Counted from the first letter of the stretch, positions 7,901-15,547 are shown. The stretch is 39,850 nucleotides of DNA from JBBQKP01 sp038326995 (GCA_038326995.1 JBBQKP010000002.1:1-39850), one strand, 5' to 3'. Made by a program: numbers and translations. Notes: a model not told the origin generated them from the sequence alone.

Positions 7901-9136
7901 CGCGTGGCTCAGGCGCGAACGCTTGATTCCCTTGCCGACGCACTCGAGCGTGATTCGACAGGCAGAGTCGATGAAGCATTCGCTCGATCGATGGTGTGGC
8001 TCGCGACGCAATTTCCGACATCTCTTCCACTGTACGAACGCGCCATCGCGTTGTCGGTTCAGTTCCAACTCTGGCCTGAGGCAACAGAACTCGCCAGGAA
8101 GGTCGTTGAGTCATCTCCGCGAAATCCGGCGGCCTTGAAGCTCGCCAGCATGACGTTTCGCGCTGCGGGGCGAGATGCAATGGCGATCGAGTTTGCGAAG
8201 CGATGGAAGGAACTCGCAAAGACAGAGATCGAGAAAACAGAATCCGATCTGTTCATGGCCGCCATGTCGCTCGATGCGGGGCGTTATGACCAGGCAGCGC
8301 AATGGGTTCGCCCGCATCTGGGCACACTGTCGAACAACCCGGATCGTTTTTCTATTCTGCTGGGCGTCGCAGCGGATTCGCTATCACAGGCCGGCGATTT
8401 GAATGGTGCTATTCGATTGCTCGAACCGATGCTCGTTACGAATGCCGCAGCGCGATCCGCGTGGGCGTCGAGCAGTCGTTATGCGAAAGAAGTGATCGTG
8501 AGGCGCGACATGCTGCGGCAGGTGGCGCGGTTCATTCCGAAGGATGAAACGGGCGATCTCGAACATGCTTTTGTCGCGTCAGAATGGTTGGTGCTCTTCG
8601 AATCCTCCGGCGATTCGAGTGACGCAACACGCGCAGCAGAAGAAGTCCGCGAGGCCGCGCAAAGACCAGGTGCCGCCGAAGGGGTGGTGCTGCTTTACGC
8701 CGATGCGCAGCGCCGGTCTGGCGATATCGGTGGCGCTACAAAATCTCTTCTCGACGCCGCAAAGGACCGGCGCGAGAGCGGGGCAATCACCAACGCCGCC
8801 GCCTATGCGCTGCTAAGCAGCAATTCCTCACTCGAAGAAGCTGAAACATTAGCCAGGCGTGCCATCAAGCTTTCGCCCGACAATGCAGTACCGCTCGATA
8901 CACTCGCGCGAGTGTTGGTGGCGCGTGCGATGAACGAGGAGGCCTCGGAGACGTTCGATCGCGCACTTAAGTTGGATCCGAACTACCTCGACGCGATCGT
9001 CGGAAAGGCGGCACTGCTGGCGAAGATGAACAAGCCCGACGAGGTCGGACTGCTGCGATCGCGTGCACGAAATGTGATCGGACAGGGCACCGTGCCGTCG
9101 CATCTCAGGTCGGAGTGGGCGTCGCTCGCGGAGTGA
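4955..9136 (+). CDS. Very large TPR-repeat protein with N-terminal membrane anchor
   Basis: The product has 1393 residues. Residues 10-31 (RLAILAGVLCLVFVAGLVVYA) form one transmembrane segment after a short basic N-terminus, so the body probably faces the periplasm. The rest is almost wholly helical tetratricopeptide-like pairs: repeated A..L..LP.....A...LG blocks run from ~45 to the end, the clearest being LARRAIKLSPDNAVPLDTLA and FDRALKLDPNYLDAIVGKAA near the C-terminus. TPR arrays are protein-binding scaffolds; large ones in bacteria are often linked to exopolysaccharide export, but nothing here proves that. The 225 bp before it hold no recognisable gene. A short palindrome TTGAC-T-GTCAA (4935-4945) lies 9 bp before the ATG. 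No SD is seen. Confidence 0.85.
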   Translation: MSLRSKSYRRLAILAGVLCLVFVAGLVVYARNQYVRGQQLKADRVEGLKAYEALNYQKTVSQLMRVVDKSPEDDEAILAYADSRAKLDTHDGRGLSEARKLLRNLVLRAPSNTKARHILIDVYARSGLISELLQLTEESLAAHPDDLMSLRYRVEVLAQQNRLEEALTASRKLNALSPADLSAHIRTIEIMRRAKFPASEIVARAKAIADENPADNRLQLVLARARLIAGDATGSEDIVNRLLSEPIADDADFVRMLVDTLDRTGRFDQSEQLLERVSLEARAAELLEPLIERLWQGGRFADVAERLAPETSQAGASSTLISYHAMSLFSLNQAEAARKLLAVLESRRADRVAQNWSSAIKLRFDSPNVTLSESSTILRNLILNDPENPVLRSWLASNLSRAGDLDAAIESWTDSAKLAPSWATPHLEMSQSYLQAGRIEEAWQSARQAFQRQPGQRLTNNQLVVTTHLRLRKQPDLKMAAELLRSLETYNRQFPNEPTILPVYVASLARASRTAEAREAATSYLNSIQSKSAASLEQLFVVSQEHSLNLESAVIEAAKRVNQLSPDLALSESLAIEQQAGPVQAVQLFDAAPRVVGSLLDWRIARARLFESIDPTNAPGLWKQLTKDFPDQLAAHLTLLDEARTLRSDRQALSQSIEKIRILSGVDGGRYRIEQARWLMDGGSEEDLRKAAVLLGEVVQTSPDRLEPRLLLADALVRSNSLSNAASQLRAAIEQDSSDPRAAMALVGVLSRTGETREIQPILERLAAFEQTDPQQRLRVATALIDAARPDLSTQLLERADASNAIDPDGLLLLAELKAAAGETSDAARLYSRVLEAPNLNASSRLSAAAFLRRSGDEVRAQQLLSDCLAAAEMSTQPQQRLKAYLLAARYHAEFNEPDIARVLLENARKQAVASSQAWVQSIQFELAHGDRAGLEELSKQAADAMPGDPEVAAVLSEVRLAGATTPAELRELARALASDPARVAQARTLDSLADALERDSTGRVDEAFARSMVWLATQFPTSLPLYERAIALSVQFQLWPEATELARKVVESSPRNPAALKLASMTFRAAGRDAMAIEFAKRWKELAKTEIEKTESDLFMAAMSLDAGRYDQAAQWVRPHLGTLSNNPDRFSILLGVAADSLSQAGDLNGAIRLLEPMLVTNAAARSAWASSSRYAKEVIVRRDMLRQVARFIPKDETGDLEHAFVASEWLVLFESSGDSSDATRAAEEVREAAQRPGAAEGVVLLYADAQRRSGDIGGATKSLLDAAKDRRESGAITNAAAYALLSSNSSLEEAETLARRAIKLSPDNAVPLDTLARVLVARAMNEEASETFDRALKLDPNYLDAIVGKAALLAKMNKPDEVGLLRSRARNVIGQGTVPSHLRSEWASLAE

Positions 9137-9432
9137 GGTCGCCGCAAGCGATGCTGGTTACCGTACGTGAGCGGAAGTTTGAAAAGTGCGCAACCAGCAA
9201 GACGAGTTTGGTCTTGATTACGTTTTCTGTTTTGAGGTAAATTGATCTGCTCCGCCTGCGGATCGAACTCACGGCCGACGAGCCATGTGGAATTCGGAAG
9301 AAATCAGAGGCTATTTTTACGAATCAGATGGTCCGGTAAATCAAAAGTGGCAAGATTTCATTTGGTTTTGCAGGCCGTTTGTGCGATCTTTCGGCGTCAG
9401 TTCGGAACAATCGACTCTTTCAAGGGAGCAGT

Positions 9433-11334
9433 ATGTGCGGAATCGTCGCGTATGTCGGTCGTAAGCAGGCTCAGCCGGTACTGGTTGAGGGCCTGAAGCG
9501 GCTCGAGTATCGAGGGTACGATTCCGCAGGCGTCGCGCTTATCGACGCGAGAGGAATGTTGAACATTCGACGCGCCGTCGGGCGAATCGCGGTGCTGGAA
9601 GAATCACTCACGCAAAAAAAGTTGCCCGCGGCCCACATCGGCATCAGCCACACACGCTGGGCGACCCACGGCGGGGTGACGGAAGAAAACGCGCACCCTC
9701 ATCTTGACTCGCTCGGCCGCATCGCGGTGGTGCACAACGGCATTATCGAGAACTACTTTGCGCTCAAAAGCCTGCTCGAAGAAAAGGGACTCAAATTCAA
9801 AAGTCAGACCGACACCGAAGCACTGGCGATGCTGATCGGCCACGTCTACACCGAGCTTCAAAAGTCTGGCGACACCTCAGGCAATTCATCTGGCAATTCA
9901 TCGGGTAATTCATCGGGCAACTCGCTTCTCCTACGAAGCGTGCAGGCGGCCTTGCACGAGGTGGAAGGTACGTACGGAATTGCTGTTATCTGTAGCGACG
10001 AACCCGACACGCTGGTCGTGGCGCGAAAGGGTTCGCCTTTGATTATTGGCGTGGGTGATGAAGAATATATCGTCGCCTCCGATGCGGCCGCGATCGTCGA
10101 GCACACCTCGCGCGTGATCTATCTCTCCGACAACGAAATGGCGATCATTCGCCCCGATTCGTTCACCACGACCACGACGGATGATATCGAAATTTCGCCC
10201 GTGATTGAGCAGCTCGAAATCAAGCTCGAGGCCTACGAGCTTGGCGACTACGAGCATTACATGCTCAAAGAAATTTTCGAGCAGCCCGATGCGATTCGGA
10301 ACTGTCTGCGCGGACGAGTTGAACAACGAGAGGGGCGAATCGTCCTAGGTGGTTTGACGAAGGTTCACAAGGAACTCGTCGCCGCCAAGAGATTTATTCT
10401 GACGGGTCAGGGCACGGCCTGGCATGCGGGAATGGTCGGCGATTACGTTATGGAAGATCTCGCGAAAGTGCCGACGGAATGCACGTACGCGAGTGAGTTT
10501 CGCTATCGAAATCCGATCGTGGAAGAGAACACGGTGTGCGTGGCAATAAGCCAGAGCGGTGAAACGATCGACACACTATGGGCGCTGCGCGAAGCCCGCG
10601 AAAAAGGTGCGACCGGCATTGGCGTGGTGAACGTGGTGGGCAGCACGATCGCGAGAGAAACCGATGCAGGGCTTTATCTGCACGCGGGCCCTGAGATCGG
10701 CGTTGCTTCGACCAAAGCATTTACGTGCCAGTGTGTCACACTGATACTGCTGTCGCTTTATCTGGCGCGGCGAAAATTCATGGGCCAGTCGCAGCTACAA
10801 GAGACCATCGACGCGCTGCTGACCATCCCAGAACAAATCGAGCGAACGCTGCTGCAGAGTTCCGCGATCAAAGACTTAACCGCGAACTTCGTGGAGCGCG
10901 AGAATTGGCTATTCCTCGGACGCGGATATCACTATCCGGTCGCACTGGAAGGCGCCCTGAAGCTGAAAGAGATCAGCTACATTCATGCAGAGGGAATGCC
11001 CGCGGCCGAGATGAAGCACGGGCCGATCGCATTGATCAATAAGGGGATGCCCGTGGTGTTCATCGCCACGCGTGGAAGTCAGTACGAAAAGGTTGTCAGC
11101 AATATCGAAGAAGTCCGTGCCCGCGGCGGTGAGGTGATCGCCATCGCAACCGAGGGCGATCGCAACATCCACAGACTTTCAAATCACGTCATTTCAATTC
11201 CGCATACGATCGAGCCGCTTCAGCCGCTTCTGAGTGTGATTCCGCTTCAGCTCATCGCCTACCACGCGGCCGTTCTGCGCGGCTGCAATGTCGACAAGCC
11301 GCGAAATCTCGCCAAGAGCGTGACAGTGGAGTAG
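9433..11334 (+). CDS. glmS: Glutamine--fructose-6-phosphate aminotransferase (isomerizing)
   Basis: This enzyme makes glucosamine-6-phosphate from fructose-6-phosphate and glutamine, the first step to UDP-GlcNAc for peptidoglycan and lipid A. The protein has 633 residues against about 609 in E. coli. Starting at ATG 9433 puts the N-terminal nucleophile at Cys2 (MCGIVAYVG); a GGGAG sequence sits just upstream, and a longer in-frame start at 9379 would bury that Cys, so I reject it. The glutaminase domain shows HTRWATHG and HNGIIENY. The two SIS sugar-isomerase domains cover the second half (SQSGETIDT, VGSTIARETD, GRGYHYPVALEGALKLKEISY), and the end KPRNLAKSVTVE is diagnostic. The extra length is a four-copy NSSG repeat at ~150-165 in the glutaminase domain. 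The 296 bp upstream hold no gene and no recognisable glmS ribozyme. Confidence 0.97.
   Translation: MCGIVAYVGRKQAQPVLVEGLKRLEYRGYDSAGVALIDARGMLNIRRAVGRIAVLEESLTQKKLPAAHIGISHTRWATHGGVTEENAHPHLDSLGRIAVVHNGIIENYFALKSLLEEKGLKFKSQTDTEALAMLIGHVYTELQKSGDTSGNSSGNSSGNSSGNSLLLRSVQAALHEVEGTYGIAVICSDEPDTLVVARKGSPLIIGVGDEEYIVASDAAAIVEHTSRVIYLSDNEMAIIRPDSFTTTTTDDIEISPVIEQLEIKLEAYELGDYEHYMLKEIFEQPDAIRNCLRGRVEQREGRIVLGGLTKVHKELVAAKRFILTGQGTAWHAGMVGDYVMEDLAKVPTECTYASEFRYRNPIVEENTVCVAISQSGETIDTLWALREAREKGATGIGVVNVVGSTIARETDAGLYLHAGPEIGVASTKAFTCQCVTLILLSLYLARRKFMGQSQLQETIDALLTIPEQIERTLLQSSAIKDLTANFVERENWLFLGRGYHYPVALEGALKLKEISYIHAEGMPAAEMKHGPIALINKGMPVVFIATRGSQYEKVVSNIEEVRARGGEVIAIATEGDRNIHRLSNHVISIPHTIEPLQPLLSVIPLQLIAYHAAVLRGCNVDKPRNLAKSVTVE
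9880..9927 (+). repeat. 12-bp in-frame tandem repeat in glmS, four copies
   Basis: GGCAATTCATCT, GGCAATTCATCG, GGTAATTCATCG and GGCAACTCGCTT follow each other and encode an NSSG-type repeat. The near identity at DNA level, including wobble positions, points to recent duplication of the unit. Confidence 0.9.
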
Positions 11335-11472
11335 GCGGTCGAGTCCTGAACCGGAAAAGCTCATTTGAGGTGCGTTTTCTCCTTAACTTGAAATCGGATG
11401 GTACAATGACATTGTGTCTTCCTAAGGCGCATCACATCGTTCGGTTTTTTTACAACTCATGAGGAGGCTGCC

Positions 11473-12012
11473 GTGATTGATCCACTTCAGATTGGTCGTG
11501 AAGAGTGGGAGCAGAAACACAAGGCGAGTAATCAGTCTGCGAAGAATCCGGGTGACAAAGCGCGGGGCGATCAGATTCGTCTGGACAACGATGAAGACCT
11601 GCTCGAGTTGCTCGAAGACGCTCCTGCGAAAACGAAAACGCCGTCGTCGGCAGGTTCGGTTTCGGGTGGCTCAGTTTCTGGAGGCTCCGTAGCAGGTGGA
11701 TCAGTTGCCGGCGGTTCCGTCGCGGGAGCTGCATCCACTGCGCCACCTAAAAGGATCGTCGCATTTGGTGGCGATGAGAAGAAGTTCAATGAGAACTTCA
11801 AACGCCGAACCACGGTGATTGGAAACGGAGCTTGCCGTGTGAAAAGTTTCCACGGAAAATACTCTGACGAAGGGCTCCGCTATCTCGACAATGCGATTAA
11901 CCTCTGGCTCGACGAGCACGTGGATGTTGAAGTGAAATTTGTCACCAGCACAGTGATGACGTTCGAAGGCAAAACGCGTGAGCCGGCGCTGGTGCTGAAC
12001 TGCTGGTACTAA
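11473..12012 (+). CDS. Conserved-looking orphan with central Ser/Gly linker
   Basis: I do not recognise this family. The start is GTG at 11473, set by a perfect AGGAGG (11462-11467) 5 nt upstream, the strongest SD in the window. The 179 residues fall into three parts: a charged N-terminus (MIDPLQIGREEWEQKHKA, then DNDEDLLELLEDAPAK), a flexible linker of five GGSV[SA]G-like units at ~57-85, and a compact C-terminal domain (about 95-179) with a FHGKYSDEGLRYLDNAIN helix and alternating strands VEVKFVTSTVMTF, ending in LVLNCWY. There is no signal peptide or transmembrane segment. The linker copies use different synonymous codons, so they are older than the glmS repeat. It stands alone between glmS and the convergent cysE. 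A strong SD suggests high expression. The reading frame is credible; function is unknown. Confidence 0.75.
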   Translation: MIDPLQIGREEWEQKHKASNQSAKNPGDKARGDQIRLDNDEDLLELLEDAPAKTKTPSSAGSVSGGSVSGGSVAGGSVAGGSVAGAASTAPPKRIVAFGGDEKKFNENFKRRTTVIGNGACRVKSFHGKYSDEGLRYLDNAINLWLDEHVDVEVKFVTSTVMTFEGKTREPALVLNCWY

Positions 12013-12046
12013 AATCTGAGCGGCGGCTCGTTGGCAATCTGATCTT

Positions 12047-13039
12047 CTAGATCGACCAGCTCAGGTCAGAAGCGTCGGCATCTGTGCTGGTGTCTTGACT
12101 TGAATCCGCGCCTCGTTCGCTTCGAGGGCGCCGATCGCGAAGCTTCATCTTCGGTTCGGCGAGAACCAGGTGCCTGGGTGGAACCGAAGCGGTGATGAAC
12201 ACGTTACCGCCGATGGTGCTGCCCGCGCCGATGACGGTTTCGCCGCCCAGGATGGTGCAGCCCGCATAAAGCGTGACGTCGTTTTCGATAGTCGGATGGC
12301 GTTTGGTTCCGCGCAGGGCCTGCCCGTGCGCGGGCGAAAGAGCTCCGAGGGTCACGCCCTGATAGACCTTGACGTTGTCGCCGATGGATGTGGTTTCGCC
12401 GATGACGACGCCCGTGCCGTGGTCAATGAAAAATCGCGTGCCGAGCTGCGCGCCGGGGTGAATATCGATGCCGGTGTGCGAGTGGGCGATTTCTGTCCAC
12501 ACCCTGGGCAACAATGGAATTTTCGCGCGATACAGCTCGTGAGCCAGGCGCTGCACCGCGATCGCGTAAATGCCCGGGTAGCAAAAGATCGTCTCATCCA
12601 CGCTCGTTGCGGCTGGGTCTGCGTCGAACGCGGCCTGCACGTCGAACGAGAGAAGCTTCCTCACCGCAGGAAGTCCTTCGATGAATGATGCGACAACATC
12701 CGCGGCCTCCTTGTCGCAATGTCCACACTTTTCGTTGTCCTCGGGTCGGTCGATCCGCTCTCGGTATCGAAGGCAAAATCGTACGTGCTCGTACAATTCC
12801 TCGGCGATCTCCGCGCACAGCGCCGCCGTCTGGTACCGCACGTTTTCAGTCGTCAGGTTTTGCCGACCGAAGTAGCCCGGAAAGACGACCTGTAGAAGTT
12901 TTTCCAGCGTCTTCGCGGCGTTGTCTCGACTCGGCAGCGTCGCTCGATCGAGCCGCCTCATCGAAGCGATTTCGTCGATGCTGTTGATGACCGCATCAAT
13001 GGCGGCGGGAAGACGCTGGTTGAAATGAGAAGAATCCAT
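12047..13039 (-). CDS. cysE: Serine O-acetyltransferase (CysE/EpsC-like)
   Basis: This enzyme acetylates L-serine with acetyl-CoA to O-acetylserine, the acceptor used by the cysteine synthase at 28.9 kb. From ATG 13039 it has 330 residues. An N-terminal helical domain (1-170) leads to a left-handed beta-helix of hexapeptide repeats: EIAHSHTGIDIHPGAQLG, FIDHGTGVVIGETTSIG, VKVYQGVTLGAL, NDVTLYAGCTILGG, ETVIGAGSTIGGNVF. The His residues in the HSHTGIDIHPGA and DHGTG blocks match the active-site region of the family. The long N-terminal domain is like the EpsC/SrpH subgroup. A TTG at 13060 would add seven residues; I prefer ATG 13039 because a TATACT box lies just upstream and there is no SD. It converges on the orphan at 11.5 kb with a 34-bp gap. 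Confidence 0.9.
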   Translation of the reverse strand: MDSSHFNQRLPAAIDAVINSIDEIASMRRLDRATLPSRDNAAKTLEKLLQVVFPGYFGRQNLTTENVRYQTAALCAEIAEELYEHVRFCLRYRERIDRPEDNEKCGHCDKEAADVVASFIEGLPAVRKLLSFDVQAAFDADPAATSVDETIFCYPGIYAIAVQRLAHELYRAKIPLLPRVWTEIAHSHTGIDIHPGAQLGTRFFIDHGTGVVIGETTSIGDNVKVYQGVTLGALSPAHGQALRGTKRHPTIENDVTLYAGCTILGGETVIGAGSTIGGNVFITASVPPRHLVLAEPKMKLRDRRPRSERGADSSQDTSTDADASDLSWSI

Positions 13040-13047
13040 CGCGAATA

Positions 13048-13053
13048 AGTATA
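13048..13053 (-). promoter_or_regulatory. -10-like TATACT, 8 nt before the cysE ATG
   Basis: On the minus strand TATACT is followed by 8 nt and then the ATG at 13039. No convincing -35 is seen 16-18 bp upstream. If used, transcription would begin at or next to the start codon. Confidence 0.4.
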
Positions 13054-13081
13054 GGGCCAAGCGGGCTTCGCACGCGATAGG

Positions 13082-14212
13082 TCAGTCCGGCTTCGACGCG
13101 TCCATCAGATGTCGATCGGCGAATTCTAAGAACCGGTCCCAATCTTCGGGCCAAACATCGTGCGTCCCGGGGCGACAGTGATAATTCAGGTTCGGCAATC
13201 CGAGCAGTTCGAAGACGGGCCGGGCGAGTTCGCACGCGAGGCGCTCTCCGTCCGGGTCGGCCCACTGATCATCGATCGCGCTTGTGACCATGACGAGCCT
13301 TGGCGCGATCAGCGCGAGCAATTGATGCTGGTCGATCGGTAGCTCATTTTCCCTGCCCTCAAATGCCTGATGCGACGCGCAGAACCAGTGCGGAAACGCT
13401 CGCGTGATTTGCCCGATCGTCTCGCCCACGCGTCTGCGGTGGATCGCCGCCCCGCCCTGGCCCGATTGATTGCTGATCGCAATCGCGAATCGTTCGTCAC
13501 ACGCCGCCGCCCAGAGTGCGGCCTTGCCCATTCGCGAGTGCCCCATGACGCCTACGCGTTTCACATTGATCGCCGGTTCACAGCGCGAGATGTAATCGAG
13601 CACTCGCGACAATCCCCACGCCCACGCGCCGATCGCGCCGGTTGTCTCGATCGGTTGATTCGTTCGGCCCCGCAAGCCCGTGATGTGCCCGTCGGGAAAA
13701 TCCTCCTCAATGTCGGCGCAACAGAATGTGATCGCGGAGTAGCCGCGCTGAAGCAGTGTTCGGATGGGCAGGTAATCGACGCAACTGGAGCGTGATTGCT
13801 CTGTCGCACGGTGATTCACAGTGACGCCGCTCGGATAATCCACGATTCGGCCGCGCTCGATCGGAACGTCGTCTTCTTCAGCGATCGACTGATTACCGAT
13901 GAAGTTCATCGACACGAATGCGGGCGTCGGGCGGACTGCGCCGATCGGCGTGTATTGCAGCAAACGAATTTGCGTGCCAGGCGGAAACGACAACGTGACG
14001 AGCCTTCGAAGACCGCCGACTGCGGGCACCTCGCGTCTATTGTCGTCTTCAATGACGAAATCGGTCGGTGCGTCGATCGGCCGGCCGTAAACGTGCGACG
14101 CGAACAGATTAAGAAGGCTCGCTCTGTTCGCTCGCCATCGCGACGCAGTATCGATTCGCGAGCCATCGTGTGCGATAAGCGGATTGGGGATTGCGTTGAT
14201 CTCAACGTTCAT
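13082..14212 (-). CDS. CE15-like glucuronoyl esterase / alpha-beta hydrolase
   Basis: From ATG 14212 this encodes 376 residues. The nucleophile elbow is GVMGHSRMGKAALWAAACDE with Ser226, followed by ISNQSGQGGAA (247-256), FPHWFC (273-278), LPIDQHQLLALIAPR and a C-terminal GTHDVW with His351. This order is characteristic of the bacterial CE15 and related family, which cleave ester bonds between lignin and glucuronoxylan; a generic acetylxylan-esterase label is the alternative. In fungal CE15 an acidic residue sits where this protein has Gln in the NQSGQGG block, so the acid may come from the SAIDDQWADP loop (311-320). No signal peptide is seen, which is odd for a polymer-acting esterase. Upstream in-frame Mets exist (14224 and beyond) but would run into tsaB. 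TATGAT ends 7 nt before 14212. Confidence 0.8.
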   Translation of the reverse strand: MNVEINAIPNPLIAHDGSRIDTASRWRANRASLLNLFASHVYGRPIDAPTDFVIEDDNRREVPAVGGLRRLVTLSFPPGTQIRLLQYTPIGAVRPTPAFVSMNFIGNQSIAEEDDVPIERGRIVDYPSGVTVNHRATEQSRSSCVDYLPIRTLLQRGYSAITFCCADIEEDFPDGHITGLRGRTNQPIETTGAIGAWAWGLSRVLDYISRCEPAINVKRVGVMGHSRMGKAALWAAACDERFAIAISNQSGQGGAAIHRRRVGETIGQITRAFPHWFCASHQAFEGRENELPIDQHQLLALIAPRLVMVTSAIDDQWADPDGERLACELARPVFELLGLPNLNYHCRPGTHDVWPEDWDRFLEFADRHLMDASKPD

Positions 14213-14219
14213 GCTCCCA

Positions 14220-14225
14220 ATCATA
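14220..14225 (-). promoter_or_regulatory. -10-like TATGAT, 7 nt before the esterase ATG
   Basis: On the minus strand TATGAT is followed by TGGGAGC and the ATG at 14212. It lies inside the 22-bp gap between the divergent esterase and tsaB start codons, so each gene's promoter must overlap the other gene's start region. Confidence 0.4.
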
Positions 14226-14234
14226 TCGAGTAAC

Positions 14235-14972
14235 ATGACCGAAATGGGCAGGCGTATCGCGATCGCGATTGAAACTTCGGGCAGAGTCGGCTCGGCCGCT
14301 ATTTGCATGAACGGCGTGGTGATCGACGAGCGCGTGTTCGAACAAGGAATGAAACACGCATCGGGCTTGTTTCAGTCGCTGGATTCGATGTTTCAGTCGG
14401 CCGGGGTTTTGCCATGTGAGATCGAGGAAATTTATGTGTCGATTGGGCCGGGAAGCTTTACGGGCCTGCGTGTGGGCGTGACGGCGGCGAAGACGATCTC
14501 GATGGCGAGCGGCGCGCGCGTCGTGCCTGTGCCGAGTTTGCTGGCGATCGCGCATAACGTAGTCAATGACGCGGCAATTAAATTGAGCGAGGTCGCCGTC
14601 ATTCTCGACGCCAAGCGCGGCCAAATTTTCGGCGAGCGTTTTTCACGCGTCGATCAAACCTGGGTCAGTTCCACGCCCGCGTGTGGTCGACTCACAACCG
14701 CATCGGCATTGCTTGCGGAGAAGACTGGAGCGGTTGTCGTTCTAGGCGAGGGCGTCGAAGAACATCGCTTGGCGATTGATGCACATGCTGACACGGTGAT
14801 GTGTGACGAAGCGATGTCGCGCGGACGGGCGTCAGTGGTTGCAATGCTTGGCATGCAGGCCGCGGCTCGTGGTGAATTCGTTGCCGCGGAAAGTCTTGTT
14901 CCCGCTTACATCCGAATTCCCGAGCCTGAGGAGAAGCGGCTGCAGGCGATTAAACTCTCCCAAACCGTTTAG
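14235..14972 (+). CDS. tsaB: tRNA N6-adenosine threonylcarbamoyl (t6A) synthesis protein TsaB
   Basis: TsaB (YeaZ) is the scaffold partner of TsaD in the complex that makes t6A37 on ANN-decoding tRNAs. From ATG 14235 it has 245 residues, close to the family norm of about 230. The ASKHA-fold N-terminus is seen in RIAIAIETSGRVGSAAI, MKHASGLFQSLDSM, and the very characteristic YVSIGPGSFTGLRVGV followed by AKTISMASG. The C-terminus ends LVPAYIRIPEPEEKR, also typical. TsaB lacks its own catalytic metal site, consistent with its role. ATG 14244 is an alternative start. The start codon is only 22 bp from the divergent esterase start, and the TAG stop overlaps the stop of the convergent minus-strand gene. 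Other tsa genes are not in the window. Confidence 0.92.
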   Translation: MTEMGRRIAIAIETSGRVGSAAICMNGVVIDERVFEQGMKHASGLFQSLDSMFQSAGVLPCEIEEIYVSIGPGSFTGLRVGVTAAKTISMASGARVVPVPSLLAIAHNVVNDAAIKLSEVAVILDAKRGQIFGERFSRVDQTWVSSTPACGRLTTASALLAEKTGAVVVLGEGVEEHRLAIDAHADTVMCDEAMSRGRASVVAMLGMQAAARGEFVAAESLVPAYIRIPEPEEKRLQAIKLSQTV

Positions 14973-15514
14973 GCCTCAGCCTCGAATCGCTTGACGTAAA
15001 ACTGCGAATCCTGCAATCGCGACGCGACGAGATGCAGCGAGAACGGGTACTTGAGTTTCGACGCGACGAACCATCGAAAAATCGTCTCGCCGTGCTTGAG
15101 TTGGCGTCCGAGATTGGCCTCGACCTGATCCGACAGTTCGGCCGGGATGAGGCGCTGACGGTCATAATCCCAATGCGGGTCGATGCGAACCAAAAGGTGC
15201 GCCTCGCTCCAATCGAGCGGGTAGTTGAACGCGTTTCCCGAGCCTGTATCGGGGGTGTAAAACCAGAAGCAGATGAAGCGATCTTTCCACACGGTTCCGG
15301 TGGCGTCGTCCACGCCGGTGATGAGCGCGGCGTGCGACGTGCGAATCGCTTGGCCGGACAAAGGACGACACACCCAAATCTTTTTCTCTCCACAATCAAA
15401 TAGCCCTACGTGCGGGTATTTGCCATTGAATGTGTCGACGCATTTTCTTGCGTCAACGCGTGGCCCGGAAACAGGTTTGGCGACGTGATTCTTTTTTGAG
15501 CCGAAACGAAACAT
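14969..15514 (-). CDS. Orphan protein at the end of the Suf cluster
   Basis: I do not recognise this 181-residue protein. It has no signal peptide or transmembrane segment. Visible features are a basic N-terminus (MFRFGSKKNHVAKPVSG), Cys at 25, 41 and 49 (RKCVDTFNGKYP, FDCGEKKIWVCRPL), an aromatic centre (FICFWFYTPDTG), and an acidic helical region ELSDQVEANLGRQLKHGE. It starts 33 bp after the sufT stop on the same strand, so it is probably co-transcribed with the Fe-S genes. The three early cysteines leave room for a metal or cluster role, but that is inference from context only. Its TAA shares bases with the tsaB stop. Coding is supported by a full-length frame, codon use like its neighbours and fit with the operon. 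Confidence 0.7.
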   Translation of the reverse strand: MFRFGSKKNHVAKPVSGPRVDARKCVDTFNGKYPHVGLFDCGEKKIWVCRPLSGQAIRTSHAALITGVDDATGTVWKDRFICFWFYTPDTGSGNAFNYPLDWSEAHLLVRIDPHWDYDRQRLIPAELSDQVEANLGRQLKHGETIFRWFVASKLKYPFSLHLVASRLQDSQFYVKRFEAEA

Positions 15515-15547
15515 CGAGGTTATTTAGAAGCATCAAGCGTCAAAGCA

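Noticed and set aside
9137..9432. glmS ribozyme or other riboswitch upstream of glmS
   Set aside because: I could not find the conserved core elements or a convincing paired structure in this 296-bp region; it shows no gene either.
11401..11440. Promoter for the orphan at 11473 (TTAACT/TACAAT-like words)
   Set aside because: TACAAT is present, but no -35 hexamer lies at an acceptable spacing, so I did not list it.
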